The notes: generated by a model from the sequence alone, not told the origin. DNA of 64,000 nt from Sepiola atlantica (GCA_963556195.1 OY744532.1:98646665-98710664); one strand, 5' to 3'. Shown: positions 1-11,819, counted from the first letter of the stretch. Translations and numbers: made by a program.

Positions 1-748
1 CTTGAATTAGCCGCCCTTATATTTTTACGGTTGGATGAATGCTTTCTCATGTGTATGCTATCAAAGTCTATTAATTTGACTTATCTATTCCTATATATTT
101 ATATCCGATGCCATAGAAATGTCATGCTGACCTCAGATCTCTTCTGTTAGGCCTCCGGCCTCGGAGAATTAGAATTTAAGATTTTAAAATTCAAAATTTT
201 GGAATTTGGATTTTTTTTATTTTAAAATTTAAAATGTTAATTCACTTAGTCCGGGTGGATGGCATCGAAATAAATTTAATATCAAAGAAAACACTTTTTT
301 CTTTTGCTCGTCCATGACTAAAATACCGGCAGAATTCGCAGGTAGAAATACCGAATCGGTAAAAATGACGACAACTAAATTGTAGAAGAGAATCAAAATA
401 TCGTCAGAGAGTCACAAAACACGTGAACCTCCATTTTCCAGGCATAAACAGAGGATGAAGAGAGTCCGTTAAAAAGGCTTCTTATAGTTCCACTTTGTAA
501 AGATTTGATACCGACGGTACCGATGTTGTTCTTTTTTCTGTAATACAAATATTAATAAAATTACGATCTGTGGTGATTTTTCGTGGCCGCCTAGACTTTA
601 GGCTTGTGATTCTAATTTGAACTTACAAACTGCGTTCGATTCCATGCGACCACCTGCAACCGTCACTCCTGCACTGATGGGCGCACACAAACCCGAAACG
701 ATATCATATGTTGGTTCAAAAACACTTTAATATTTAAGAATATTTACA

Positions 749-751
<3 letters not shown>
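1..751. other. AT-rich intergenic DNA, no gene seen
   Basis: No coding region, RNA gene or named repeat is recognisable here. The stretch is AT-rich with short homopolymer runs and ends at a (TA)n tract. Confidence 0.5.

Positions 752-818
<67 letters not shown>
752..818. repeat. (TA)n microsatellite
   Basis: An uninterrupted TA tract of about 67 bp that passes into a short (TG)n run. It is the first of about 25 such tracts in the window. Confidence 0.97.
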
Positions 819-828
<10 letters not shown>

Positions 829-1059
829 CTGTGTGTGTATTTTTATGTAATTATTTTTATTGGTGATTTTAGCGTTCGTTGTTTTTTTTTTGCTCACTAC
901 TACTTCGATAATCTCAATTCCTAGGTGATTAAGATGCCTATAACTTTATAGGACTTCATTCTCGTTAATATATATATATAAATTATTTATTTTATACGTA
1001 CATAAAAGTAAACTATGGACAGAGTTTCTTTCTCACAGCCGTCACAGCATGGGTAACTT

Positions 1060-1131
1060 AGACAGAGATCGAACCATTCGATATTGATGTCTATAGTCCA
1101 GCGTTTTACCATCGGACCAAGCCGCCCTATC
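1060..1131 (-). mobile_element. tRNA-like SINE head, reverse strand
   Basis: On the minus strand this reads as a tRNA-like module. A box-A-like segment, TTGGTCCGATGGTAAAACG, is followed about 30 nt later by a box-B-like GGTTCGATCTC. Such internal RNA polymerase III promoters are typical of tRNA genes and tRNA-derived SINEs. The anticodon and acceptor stems do not pair convincingly, so a SINE or pseudo-tRNA is more likely than a working tRNA. The 3' limit of the element is not clear. Confidence 0.5.
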
Positions 1132-1381
1132 TAGAAATATGTACGATTTTTATCACCTAAATATTTAATGCCTTTTTATGTGATTATTTTTCTTGGTGAT
1201 TGCAGCATTCGTTGTATTTTTGCTCACTACTACTTCGATTGTCTCATTTCCTAAGTGATTAAGATTGCGATATCCAACATGATTTGTTGTTGTTGTTGAT
1301 CACTCGTCACTGTTTGCTGTGAATACTCGCCGACCTGATATATACAAAGTGTAATTCCTTCTAAATTCAAAGCTAATGTAT

Positions 1382-1506
1382 GGTGGCCTGACTGCGAATC
1401 AGTGGCGATTTGTAATCGGAGTTCGCCCCCGTCGACCGTCGGGAAATAGCTTCCTGCACTGAAGATTGCGTAAGCATGAAACATCGATGCCTGTAGGTAA
1501 TAAATA

Positions 1507-1510
<4 letters not shown>
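1382..1510 (+). mobile_element. SINE copy with degraded hammerhead-type tail
   Basis: This segment is a diverged copy of the element at 56,206-56,345. Both share AATCAGTGGCGATTTGT, a box-B-like region, the CCTGCACTGAAGATTGCG block, CATGAAACATCGATG and a TAATTAAT tail running into (TA)n. The tRNA-like 5' part is less complete here than at 56.2 kb. The conserved distal part contains a hammerhead-like core, listed separately. The shared order of tRNA-like head, ribozyme-like tail and (TA)n points to one nonautonomous retroelement family. Confidence 0.6.
1453..1497 (+). pseudogene. Degraded type I hammerhead ribozyme motif
   Basis: Stem I strands CCTGCA (1,453-1,458) and TGTAGG (1,492-1,497) pair with one G-U. 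The core CTGAAGA (1,459-1,465) fits CUGANGA. Stem II TGC/GCA closes a GTAA tetraloop, GAAA lies at 1,478-1,481, and stem III is CATCGATG. The residue that should be U16.1 is C (1,490), which breaks the A15.1-U16.1 pair beside the cleavage site, so self-cleavage is expected to be lost. The copy at 56.3 kb keeps U there. Confidence 0.6.
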
Positions 1511-1552
<42 letters not shown>

Positions 1553-1621
1553 CTGTTTGAGTGTTACATGGTATAGTTTATTTATAAATGTATATATATA
1601 TATATATATTTATATATAAAA

Positions 1622-1694
<73 letters not shown>
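1511..1694. repeat. (TA)n microsatellite cluster
   Basis: Two TA tracts (1,511-1,551 and about 1,588-1,694) are separated by about 35 bp of unique sequence. The first directly follows the tail of the ribozyme-bearing SINE. The second is the landing site of the MITE at 1,695. Confidence 0.95.
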
Positions 1695-1697
<3 letters not shown>

Positions 1698-2070
1698 GGT
1701 GGGCAAAAATAAGGATCCTATTTTTAAAAATTCATAACTTTTTTATTTATTGATTTTTTTTTTTTTTTTAGAATAAGTAAAGGACCCCTTCCGAATTATG
1801 AGCCGTATTAGTCCTAAGGAACGTACCCTCATTTAGCAAACATTATTTTTGCTTAAAAAACTCAAAACAGTGTAAAAAACAATACTTTAGTTTTTGTAAG
1901 TTTTAAGAAGTGTTTTTCGGCTAAAATTTGTTTTGTTTATTTCAAAAAATCTCGGAAGGGTCAGTCTACACACACATAAAGTTTGGTGAGTTTAACTTTT
2001 ATTTTGTGGAAGTTATTCAAATTCAAGTTATTCAAATTTAAAGATAGGACCCTTATTTTGGCCCACCCTG
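1695..2070. mobile_element. Nonautonomous TA-targeting DNA transposon (MITE), 376 bp
   Basis: The element begins CAGGGTGGGC and ends GCCCACCCTG. Its terminal inverted repeats match at 25 of 27 positions. It is bounded on both sides by TA inside a (TA)n tract, as expected for IS630/Tc1/mariner-type insertion, which duplicates TA. It has no transposase frame, so it would need a transposase supplied in trans. A second copy enters the right edge of the window at 63,721. The family assignment rests on termini and target site only. Confidence 0.85.
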
Positions 2071-2963
2071 TATATATATATATATATGAAAATATATATG
2101 GCAATCAAGCTACACAGAGGCTATATAAATATATATATATACGAAAGCCAGTCTTATTCTTATATGTCTCATTCTGGAATCTAAGAATATTTGTAGATCG
2201 TGGGACAAAGTTCTTCAGAAGTTAAACTTATTAAATGTACTCTATTTGAAATTGATATTTGAACTGTGTTAGATTTCCTTTCCCTCCGAAAGCTATTAAA
2301 ATGTTGTATTTATTGCGTAGTCCGCCTTACAAACTGTGTTTGCTACATCTTTATAGAACCCGCCAAATCTTTTCTTACAAAGCAGTCACTTTTATTAATT
2401 AAACTAAAAGTAATCCTGGACAAAGATGAATAGGCACAACTAGTATCATATATAAAAGCCTTATCAACATTATATGTGTGAAAAAAAACAAACGGGAAAT
2501 GGGTTAAAATGCAGGAGAAAAACAAAAAACAAGAGATTTTACCAGTTTCGTTCGTCTTCAGTAAACAAATGAAGATTTGGAAACAATTTTATTTAGAAGG
2601 CACACACATAGGAGGAAACAAAAAGATCATCCGATTGGACCATATGAGAAATTTTTTAGCGACATTGAAATATGATTTGACAGGAAACTGACATATTCTT
2701 CTTCATTTCTTTTTTCTTATTCTTTTTTATTTTTGTTTATTTATTTTTTCTTTTTCCTTTTCGCACCTACCGAGCTAGTATAGTGTTTGCGGTAGGCGGA
2801 GAAAGTGAAGGCGATAAGAGGGAAGAAGACATAGAAAATTGCCAGGATAAGCATACATAAAGTGGAATATATATATATATATGGATACAATTATGTATGT
2901 AAATATATACATAAGTATAAATAAACACTACCACGGCATTTCATGTCCATGACTCAGCCCACA

Positions 2964-2966
<3 letters not shown>
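2071..2966. other. Intergenic DNA, no gene seen
   Basis: After the MITE come short (TA)n pieces and AT-rich sequence. The small open frames overlap each other on both strands and show no protein-family features, so I call none. Confidence 0.5.

Positions 2967-3013
<47 letters not shown>
2967..3013. repeat. (TA)n microsatellite
   Basis: A TA tract of about 47 bp. Confidence 0.95.
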
Positions 3014-3015
<2 letters not shown>

Positions 3016-3337
3016 AATTATTTATTTTAAAAAAAATACGAGGCATACTATGGTTATTTGACATAGATATAGCTTTACTGCTTAGTAAAAGACGGTGCAA
3101 TCTCTTTCGAACTGTCGGAGAATCACAAAATAAAGAGAGTTTAAAGTCGCACTGTCTTCATATCGTGAATTGCCGAGGATTTGAAGTAGATTGTAACGCC
3201 GTTTTACAAACAGTAAATGTGTATCCATGTCAATAAAACCATGGTACGCCTCTGGAATATATAACGTATAGTTCTTACATATTTTCTTTTATTTTAGCTC
3301 TCAAATTCTTACGATCAAGTGCTTATTCAAATAATAA

Positions 3338-3378
3338 AGAGAGAGAGAGTTCGTCGGGGTATGTTGAAATACCCCGAC

Positions 3379-3393
<15 letters not shown>
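3338..3393. repeat. Perfect-core hairpin joining a GA tract to a CT tract
   Basis: The left arm is a (GA)n run followed by TTCGTCGGGGTAT. After a spacer of about 5 nt the right arm is ATACCCCGACGTACT followed by (CT)n. The arms match over about 24 bp with one mismatch, counting the GA/CT tails. The (CT)n run continues to 3,418 and is followed by a (TA)n tract at 3,424-3,470. Confidence 0.85.
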
Positions 3394-3419
<26 letters not shown>

Positions 3420-3421
3420 AT

Positions 3422-3470
<49 letters not shown>
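3382..3470. repeat. (CT)n then (TA)n compound microsatellite
   Basis: (CT)n runs to about 3,418. A short GGATCCA spacer separates it from (TA)n, which grades into (TG)n near 3,480. Confidence 0.95.
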
Positions 3471-3476
<6 letters not shown>

Positions 3477-3479
3477 TAT

Positions 3480-4263
3480 GTGTGTGTGTGTGTTTTAATA
3501 TCTCTCAACGTTCGTTTTGCCAATGAATATGTATGTGTTTATTCGTTTATTTGCGTGTGATATGCCCAACTTTCTAAAAGAGGTTCTGAAATGTAATCTC
3601 ATTTCTCGAGAACTCACAGATATATCGGTCCGATTTATTACAACTAATCTTTTTAAATGATTTTCCTATTTTTTATACCGTTATTTCCGAGTTGAGTCCA
3701 TTTCAGCATAGTTTCGTGGGATGGAGCGCAAAGTCGAAGGTTCAGAAATCAGGTTTGATACGTCGTGGGAATTAGTCTATATTGAGTGTTTTTCTCTGAG
3801 AGATAGTGTTCATTTTTGTTGTTTTTTGACATATAAACGAAGCGACATAAGAGACATAATTTCCAGTGAAGATTTCTAAAGTGTTGAATTGGCAAGGCGC
3901 ATGGAAAAAGATAAAAGACATGAATGGAAAAGAAATGAATGAAAGTAGTTAAGCAAGTTGTAGGAAGGGCAACAAGAAAATAGGGAAAGCTATGGTAGGA
4001 AGAAAAGAGAAGAAAATGAAAGTCAGATTAAGAGAAGTACAGAAGAAACGGGAAAGGTCAGAAGTAAGGAAGAAATAGAGGTGGAATAATATAAGGACAC
4101 AAGAGAGGGGAAAGAGATATAGAGGGAAATAAAGGGCCAAAAGTCATTGAAAAGAGAATAAAAAACTAGAAAAAATAAGAGAAAAAACTTAAAAGCAACG
4201 ATTAGGAGAAAAAAAGAAAATGGAAAGTAGTATAGCAGAGTTCAAAAGGGAGCAAGGAACGAA
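3480..4263. other. Intergenic DNA, purine-rich second half
   Basis: No gene is recognised. From about 3,900 the plus strand is strongly purine-rich, which creates long but meaningless open frames on the minus strand. Confidence 0.5.
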
Positions 4264-4351
4264 CAATTTGAGGATAGTATGCATAGAATTTGAGGATGGT
4301 ATGCATAGAATTTGAGGATGGTATGCATAGAATTTGAGAATGGTATGCAAA
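4264..4351. repeat. 22-bp minisatellite, four copies
   Basis: Four tandem copies of a 22-bp unit, consensus GAATTTGAGGATGGTATGCA plus TA. The first and last copies are slightly diverged. Confidence 0.9.
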
Positions 4352-4439
4352 GAATCTAAGAGTATAACTAGAAAGCAGAGATTTATTGTGTGGCATTAAT
4401 TAAAAATGTAGTAATATTTTGATGTCGGTCCGTTAGAAT

Positions 4440-4600
4440 GATACAGGAAGGAGCACTTCCGTTTTATGGATTTCAGTGTTCGGACTGACTTCTTCATGTT
4501 GACTTCCATGCTCACAACGTTTTGGTCGTTCTGTCCTTCGGCCTTTATCAGGTGTCCTATATCGAACTCGGGAAGCGTTTGTCTGGGATTTCGAACCCAA
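4440..4600 (-). repeat. Dispersed repeat, inverted partner of 4,745-4,890
   Basis: Its reverse complement shares an ordered series of blocks with the plus-strand copy 150 bp away: GAGTTCGATA, CCTGATAAAGGC, AACGTTGTG, AGTCAGTCCGAACACTGAAAT. The CTGATAA and the spaced AAAAC resemble the hammerhead-like core seen in PLE terminal regions, but G8 of the core is changed and I could not build stem I. Confidence 0.65.
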
Positions 4601-4642
4601 TCCTTTTATTATCATGGGGATACAACGGGAGTGTCTTAGTGA

Positions 4643-4890
4643 CACATGGCCGTGAGGTCTAAGCCGTTGGTTCGAAAGTTGCAAGTTATCTGAAGGTGCT
4701 AAGTTCAGCGACAGCAGAGAATTAACGAGTGTGTCCCAGAACCATAAAATGAAATCCGAGTGTGGTACCCAGACAGACGGTTCACGAGTTCGATACCGCT
4801 GATACCTGATAAAGGCTGAAACGTTGTGTGCATGGTAGCCAAGATTAGGAAGTCAGTCCGAACACTGAAATCTATAATAAAAACACTATA
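4643..4890 (+). mobile_element. tRNA-like segment and dispersed repeat, plus copy
   Basis: At 4,643-4,690 a box-A-like TGGCCGTGAGGTCTAAG is followed closely by GGTTCGAAAG, as in a tRNA-derived SINE head with an internal deletion. Further on, GAGTTCGATACC, CCTGATAAAGGCTGAAAC and AGTCAGTCCGAACACTGAA match the inverted copy at 4,440-4,600. The arrangement suggests two related nonautonomous elements inserted head to head. The boundaries are approximate. Confidence 0.5.
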
Positions 4891-6899
4891 TCTCAGAAAT
4901 GCAGACAATTACAATCGACTTTTCGTTTGTGTGAATTGGTATAGTTTCACAATTTCTCACTTTATGTTTAGGCATTTTTCATTTGTATCTTTAATATTAT
5001 TCCATACATATATAGCTATATGGTTGATGCGTGCTAATATGTACTCATATAGACAAGCTGAGCGTTGAAGTACTTCCTACATAGGTGTGAAATTATTAGT
5101 ATACAACTAAATGATTCCTTCAAAGTTATGTGGAGAAATTCAACATGAAAGAGCGATATATACAAATTTCGCTTGAGGAAAACCTAATGTAAGTAATGTT
5201 ATTTAGCAGGACACGGGGTTTAAACCCGGATCGTATTCAGACGGATTTGATGTGTGAATTAAACGATAAAGTATTATGTTTGTAATTTAATGAACAAAGC
5301 GAAAACATTCCTTATCCATGACATAAGTAGTTCGAAAAGCAGGATTAGCATAATAATAGTATTGTAGTGTCTGAGTAATTTAAAATCGGATAACAACTAA
5401 TATTTTCATAGCTGCTGTGCCGTCGGATTACTTAAATATCTAACTTATGTAACTTTTTCACAGTTGATGCCACGATAGAGTAGAGAGAAAGACGTCGAAG
5501 TAAACGGACGTGACGACCTTTGCGCCCTTCATCAGGAGTAGTTAACTAGATGTGTAAGTGCATTAAAAAAATGTTGGAATTTTAATACAATATAGTGTCA
5601 GTGTAAAATAGTGTAAAATCTATAAACGGTCAGCCACCAAGTGAAAGCTTTTTTCCCCAATATACAGTAGGGGTGAGACCATATGCTGTTGATTCTAAAA
5701 TGTCATGATGTAAAATGGTGTAAATATGTTCACATTTTGGATTATATAGTTGATTGTTTTGTTTTACGGCATACCAACCTACCTCCTAAGTTATTCATGT
5801 CGAATGATGTGATTTTGTTAGAAATTATTATGCTTCATATTCTAAATATATATTTTCACATATTTATTCAGGCACTTAGTATATGTTTTATATTTGATTT
5901 TTCTTAAAGTAATGTGTTTTCTATGCGGATGTATTGTATAACATACTCTATAAACAGTATATGCTATTTAACTCATTTATAGGAACCTGACAATACCACT
6001 CCGGATTAGGATGGACCTGGAACTCATAGTACTAATAGGGTCGCTTTACACTTTCAGAAGCTTCTTACTCGGAGTGTCACCACTGTAGGTCGTTTAAGTT
6101 CATATGAAAGGTATATATATTGTTGCATGTACTACTGCTCTAAGCGGAAGTCTACTGTCTTGTATATAACGATCAAATATAATACATATTTGTTATCGAA
6201 TGCAAATCATCAAATCATAACAGCTCAATTAAATCATACCTCTTGCCCTTTGCCACTGTGACTGAAGAACTACATTCGCAATCGTGTGTCTGGAGTGCGT
6301 TATCGCTGGAATTAAAATCTTACAACAACCAAAGAAAAGAAAAATATTCTGAATTCGCAGAAGGACGATTTTATAAAGATGTTGACATCACCTTCGCTTC
6401 TGTTAGTGGTGAAAGGAGAGGGAATTCCAGGTAACGGATATCTGGAACCTTTGGATGTTTTAGTTTATAATCGATACTTAAGTTATTTCTTTACATATGT
6501 TGTCCGCTTGAAAGCTTATTAACGAACTCGCTACTTCTCTCCTTTCGAGCCACGTAATGTCACTTCCGTTTCCAGCAGACAGAAGATTGAGGTGACATCG
6601 AAGTGCATACGCTGACTCCTGGTCCTAATTTCTTGTTGACGTTTCCCTGTTAATTTTAATTATCTTATATGTACTAGCCAACGCACCCATTACACTTTAA
6701 CAATATTTTGAATCCGCGAAATTATATGAAATCTATGAAGAATGTTCATTTTTCTTGGAATGATAGTTTACAACTCTTGTTACGGTGATGTGTTTAGACT
6801 TTCCGATGGATTCCTTGATGCGAAAATAATTTTATGACAGTTGTACCAGTATATATATAACTCTATTTTCAAGTGTCATAAAAATAAGTCGAAGGGTTC
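4891..6899. other. Intergenic DNA, no gene seen
   Basis: No protein family, RNA gene or clear repeat is recognised. Near 5,205-5,280 the minus strand has a box-B-like GGGTTTAAACCCC but no convincing box A. Near 5,495-5,540 the minus strand contains CTGATGAAGG without the matching GAAA core. Confidence 0.45.
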
Positions 6900-7560
6900 T
6901 GGAAGTATAAAAATATAAATACTAGACACACACCCGCCCCAGGGCAGGTAAAATTAATTCTCTGAACAGAATAGGTTTTTACTACTTTTAGGCTCATAAA
7001 TAAGATTAAAATCAAAATATAAGGCTACTTAACTTTGTGTTCAGAATAGTTATTCTAAGTTAGATAAAAACCCATCAGCTTATTTTGATTCTTAAATGTG
7101 TATCAAATCTAAGATTTAAGCTTAAGTAGTCTTAAGGAAAGGTTTTAATTCAGGTGTGTACTTTAAAGATTTTAATTATGGTGTCTAATCACTATGGATC
7201 AAATTTAATGCAAATCTAAAATATTTGAATTTTCTAATCGGAGGTTGGGTCAATATTATATCCCCTAAACCCCTTTAAAATAATAAACAGAAACTATAAT
7301 TCAGCAAATTAGCAATGTCTAATACTTATTGTTTAAATATCACAAAGTTCGGAAATAACGGAATTTTCACGAATAGATTTAACCTCCCGTTTGCCCACTA
7401 CGCAGGAAACTAAATAAAACTAAATATAGCACACATTACTCATGCTTACGCCTGGTAGCTCTGTTCCAAAATTCATAATGAGGTGTCTATTAATTCATTA
7501 GTTAATCCTATATATACAAATATATAAACATATGCACATACCTAACTTTATAAAAATGGA
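6900..7560 (-). repeat. Unclassified dispersed repeat, copy 1 of 3
   Basis: The reverse complement aligns with 14,430-14,990 and, more distantly, 11,820-12,300. Shared anchors are TATAAAGTTAGGTATG at one end, GATCCATAGTNATTAGACACCA in the middle, and CTGTTC ... ACCTG ... GACGGGT or GGGCGGGT at the other end. No coding capacity is visible. It may be the noncoding end of a larger transposon, but I cannot classify it. Confidence 0.6.
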
Positions 7561-10184
7561 GATTTTAGTTCGAAAAAAACTTATTGTGAGACTAAGATAA
7601 TGTTTCTTTCACATTTAAAAAGACAGTGTGAATTAATGACATAATACATGTCAATTAATTATTACTATTTACTTGAACAGATACTACACTTAGATAATTA
7701 TTATATTTTAAGGGCTAGTCAACACTTTTTCTGTCGAAAGCGCCCGTATGCTTCGTGTACAACTGGTTTATAAATATATTGAATATTGAACTTTAAGTAT
7801 GTTTTCTTGTATAATATACTGGTTATGTTTCGTTTTTGTGTACTTAGAATCTGTCAAGGATGTTGGGCAGGGGATCGCTTGACGAGGTTAGATGTACAGA
7901 TGTAAGAAGAACACGGCCAGCCGCGAGTCGCAATAGACGTATGAGAATGAGCTCTTAAAAATGTATAATTAAAAGTATATCTGTCTCCCCCCCCCTCGCT
8001 GTAACGAAGTTGGTTTTATTCATTTCGAAGTTACTCTTGAGTGTCGCTCAGTAAAAAATCATTTAACGTATTTTAATGTTTCTGTACGACGATTACAGTT
8101 CAACCACAGATGCACTGAACTAGACATTAGTATCTTGGTCAAAACGAAGATATAAATGTACAACATTCCGATCACACACACAATATAATGTTGTTTTTAT
8201 GCGTATATTTTGCACATAAATACTATGTAGATGATATATTATATTTAACCCAAAGATGTTTCCAAGACAAGTATTAGCAATTTGAGTCAGATTGAACCTG
8301 GGACTAATGTCAACAATGGGGTAAGATTACGCTCCCCAATTGTGTCCTCACCACCATATCTAATTTAATGGCATTGTAATGAGCGAGGTAAATTATGACG
8401 TCATGTTAAACCCGTTTGTTTAGAGGACAAGAGAAGTATTTTATTCGTAGGCTTTCAGCTTTCAAGAATGTAAGATGTGGTCTACATCTATAATGGTCTT
8501 AGTTTATTTCCATCCAAGGTTTCCACTATCTGAAGTCATCATCAGATTATAAAAGAGTGTTTTAGGAATATATATATATATATATTCTTTCATACTTTAG
8601 TATTAATTATTTTCTTATGCGCTGTTTTCCGAAGAAAAATAAGAACATATTTCTATATTTATTTTTCATGCCTTTTAGAGATCTCTCTTTCGAATTATAA
8701 TCGCAATTCAAACCGTGAAATGTTATTGCACAGATATGTCCCTTATTAATAAAACAGCATCACGCAGATCAAATTCATAGTTTCCTCTGCCTTCTTTATT
8801 CATCCAATTATTTTTAAATTTTTCTAATTCCATCTTAAAATATTTTATTTTTATTTCATGGAAATAGCTCCAGACAAGGTATGAAGCCATTTAATGTAAG
8901 TAACTTAAAATAACAAAGATGGTTATCGCATAGATCGGAGTGCCTATGGATCATAGTCTTGAAAAGACCGAGACTATAGAGAGGAAGAAAACAGAAAAAA
9001 AAGAAAAAAGTTCCACAGGCCTTCAGTTCTTCAAGAGAAACTACTGGAATAGGAATACGTATTATATCGAGGTATCAAAACATGGAATTTCGGGAGATCA
9101 TTAGTACCAACGAGTTAAACGAGCTGAAACGAAATTAAGCAGAAGATAGATCAGGCAATTCTATAGCACACACACCATAATAGTATTTATAGAAAAGACT
9201 GACACTAGCAACATCACGAGAAAGAGAGAAAGAGAGAGTGTGTGTGCAGAGGAGTAGAAAAGAGTTGGGCAACCAAATTATAGACATGCTTCTGTATCTT
9301 ATCAAGATCCCTAAAATTGTACAGAGATTCAGTATCCTAAATATGTCAACAGTACTTCATACAAGTACGATAGTAGATTTGTAGAGATAGATAATAGATT
9401 CAGGTGTAAGAAAGTGTTTATAATAATAAAGAGGGTCAACTTTACGAGAAGCAGAAAGAACAATAGATCTAATGTATGAAGTATTTCATATTTTCTATGC
9501 TAATACTCTTGCTAACTCAATAACTATATTACTCTATAGTAAAAGATCTCATTCTTTATTGGATCTAGTTTTTGAAATTTGCCCCGAGAATAAACTTTTA
9601 GATCGAGAAGAATGATTAGAAAATGTTTACTCGAGTTAAAAACTTCACTAATTATTTTGAAAGGTTCCAATTAACTCACCTCTCATTCTTCACTCTGATA
9701 AATAAGTTCATCATAACGTTTCCAAAAGCATTCACTGTTATTGGTTTCTTAACTCTGTTATGTATGTCTTTCTAATCTTAATATCACATTCCAATTTCCA
9801 TGCATAGAGAAAAGGGATCAAGCCTGTGTACAATACTTTATACCATGACTTATCAGAGATTTATACATCGTTAAACCAAGAGTTGCTTAACTTGAAATAA
9901 TATTACCAATCAACCCCGATATAATATGCAGCATATGATTCTTAGCTTTAAATGTATCAGCAAAACCGTTGCTCATTTTGTAGTAAAGAGGAATTCATTA
10001 ATTTCAAGATGGCGATCGAGTCAAGAGGACGCTCAGTGATTTTTATTGTAACCAGGCGACAATACATTACGAATACTTCATGCGGAAATAGTGTCTTATC
10101 AGCGACCTTTATTTTTGACTCTTCGGAAAATATTATATACATCCATACCTATGCATAAATAAAATAGTTGATATATATATTCAT
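7561..10184. other. Intergenic DNA, no gene seen
   Basis: AT-rich with a short (TA)n at about 8,570-8,585 and a short (GA)/(GT) patch near 9,220-9,245. Around 8,495-8,550 the minus strand holds CTGATGA and GAAACC in ribozyme-like spacing, but no stem I or UH site could be assigned. No gene is called. Confidence 0.45.
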
Positions 10185-10277
10185 ATATGTGTATGTATGT
10201 ATGTATGTAGGTATGTGTGTATGTATGTATGTATGTATATATACATATGTATATATATATGTGTATATATATATATG

Positions 10278-10334
<57 letters not shown>
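10185..10334. repeat. (GTAT)n and (TA)n compound microsatellite
   Basis: GTAT-type repeats from about 10,190 pass into a nearly pure (TA)n tract. All open frames across it are repeat artefacts. Confidence 0.95.
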
Positions 10335-10336
<2 letters not shown>

Positions 10337-10656
10337 CAGAGTGCACGGAAGTGATAGGGAAAATATTGCCGGTAAATGGAGTATAACTAAAAGGTTCGTG
10401 TCATAAAACGGAAACTAACTTTGGTCTCTGTCAAAGAGGCCTTTGATAATTCATTAACGAACGAGGCAGAATCGACAGACAAAAGTTTACTTACAGTCGC
10501 AAGAATTACGAGTAGAAAGTGCTAGACTAACATATACGAAAGGGGAAAATAGCTAAGTGATGCCTGGTTAGCTTTCAAATTGTAGTTCTCACTTTTTCTT
10601 TAGATGATATAAAAAGTCCCCCGCACAGTCGCAGTATTAGGATCAACTGAGAGGAC

Positions 10657-11011
10657 AATGAAGAGTATTGATTTACTCCTCTCCAGGAGTTAGGCACAAG
10701 GCCAGTTTTTATCTTACTCCCACAAGTAAGATGTGACTCAAGGTCGGGTCGGGAAAGTGGGGTTTAAAAATTGCCTGGGCAGCCCCGTCGGCATTCCCCG
10801 GTAGGCGCGCTTCAGGCAGTAAGCAATAAACTTACTCCTCCCCAAAGAGGAGAGGCGAAGCCTGGGAGGGTGGACCTCCTAGAACTGCACATGACAGACC
10901 CATAGACCGACGTAAATCAAGCCCCGAAGGTCCAGAACAATACCAGTCTATGGGGTGCAGTATCCATCGGAACAGATGCTACACTTTGATCTTAGCCAAA
11001 AATGAAGAGTA
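10657..11011 (-). mobile_element. U2 snRNA-headed SINE with target-site duplication
   Basis: This is a solitary full copy of the family that forms the large array. On the minus strand it starts at about 11,000 with TTTTTGGCTAAGATCAAAG and GTGTAGCATCTGTTCC, matching the 5' region of U2 snRNA, and ends near 10,668. AATGAAGAGTA (11 bp) flanks it on both sides (10,657-10,667 and 11,001-11,011), the hallmark of retrotransposition. It lacks the GAAAAGCCAGC...GGCC segment of about 35 bp present in most array units, and the first few U2 nucleotides are missing. It has no coding capacity, so it depends on a partner LINE or PLE. Confidence 0.9.
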
Positions 11012-11162
11012 GCAGAGATTCTATAAACTATGTATTATTTTCCAGTTTTAAAAATATGAGTACAAGATAATCATTATGAAAATCACAAAAACTATTGTGT
11101 TGCTCTCAAAAGATCTTCAGGCTCAAAAGATAAATGTTGTGTAAATATATTTTCTTTATAAT

Positions 11163-11163
<1 letters not shown>

Positions 11164-11237
<74 letters not shown>

Positions 11238-11333
11238 CTGTTAGGAATCAAAATCAGTTTATAATAGCTGTTGATCGATAATATCGACATGCCAGTGTCG
11301 CAGATTTTGTACATGTCTGTGTAAATAAAAATA

Positions 11334-11374
<41 letters not shown>

Positions 11375-11464
11375 CTTGTTACAAATATCCAGGGGGTATG
11401 AATCCGAAGGAAGTTGAAACCGGGTTTATGAGAGTGCTCAATGAAAATTCAGAGCAAAATATAA

Positions 11465-11510
<46 letters not shown>
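11164..11510. repeat. Three (TA)n tracts
   Basis: TA tracts lie at about 11,165-11,234, 11,335-11,369 and 11,466-11,510, separated by unrelated AT-rich sequence. Confidence 0.95.
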
Positions 11511-11514
<4 letters not shown>

Positions 11515-11819
11515 AAAGAAGTTTTGAGTTAGTTTAAACGAAAAGACAAACAAAAAGAAAATGCAGTTTAAATTCCCAGAGAAACTAACTAAATCCAAAA
11601 TATTGCAGACTTAACAATCGTTGGAAAATTCATAAATAAATAAAGATATATAATAGTAAATAAATAAAATAAAATATATATATATATATACTGTTAAATG
11701 AGTGTGTATATTTATATATGTATATCTATATGATTCACTCCTAAACTAACTGAAAGATTATTATTAATTTTAGATCACCTACTAGGTGTAAATGTATGGA
11801 ATGTTAGTTATATTTAGTG

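Noticed and set aside
5490..5545. Hammerhead candidate on the minus strand (CTGATGAAGGG)
   Set aside because: The GAAA strand of the core is missing.
6243..6434. Open frame ending near a GGTAAC donor-like site
   Set aside because: 63 residues, no family similarity I can name and no partner exon. Not enough to call an exon.
8495..8555. Hammerhead candidate on the minus strand (CTGATGA ... GAAACC)
   Set aside because: No complementary stem I strands and no U-H after a plausible stem III.
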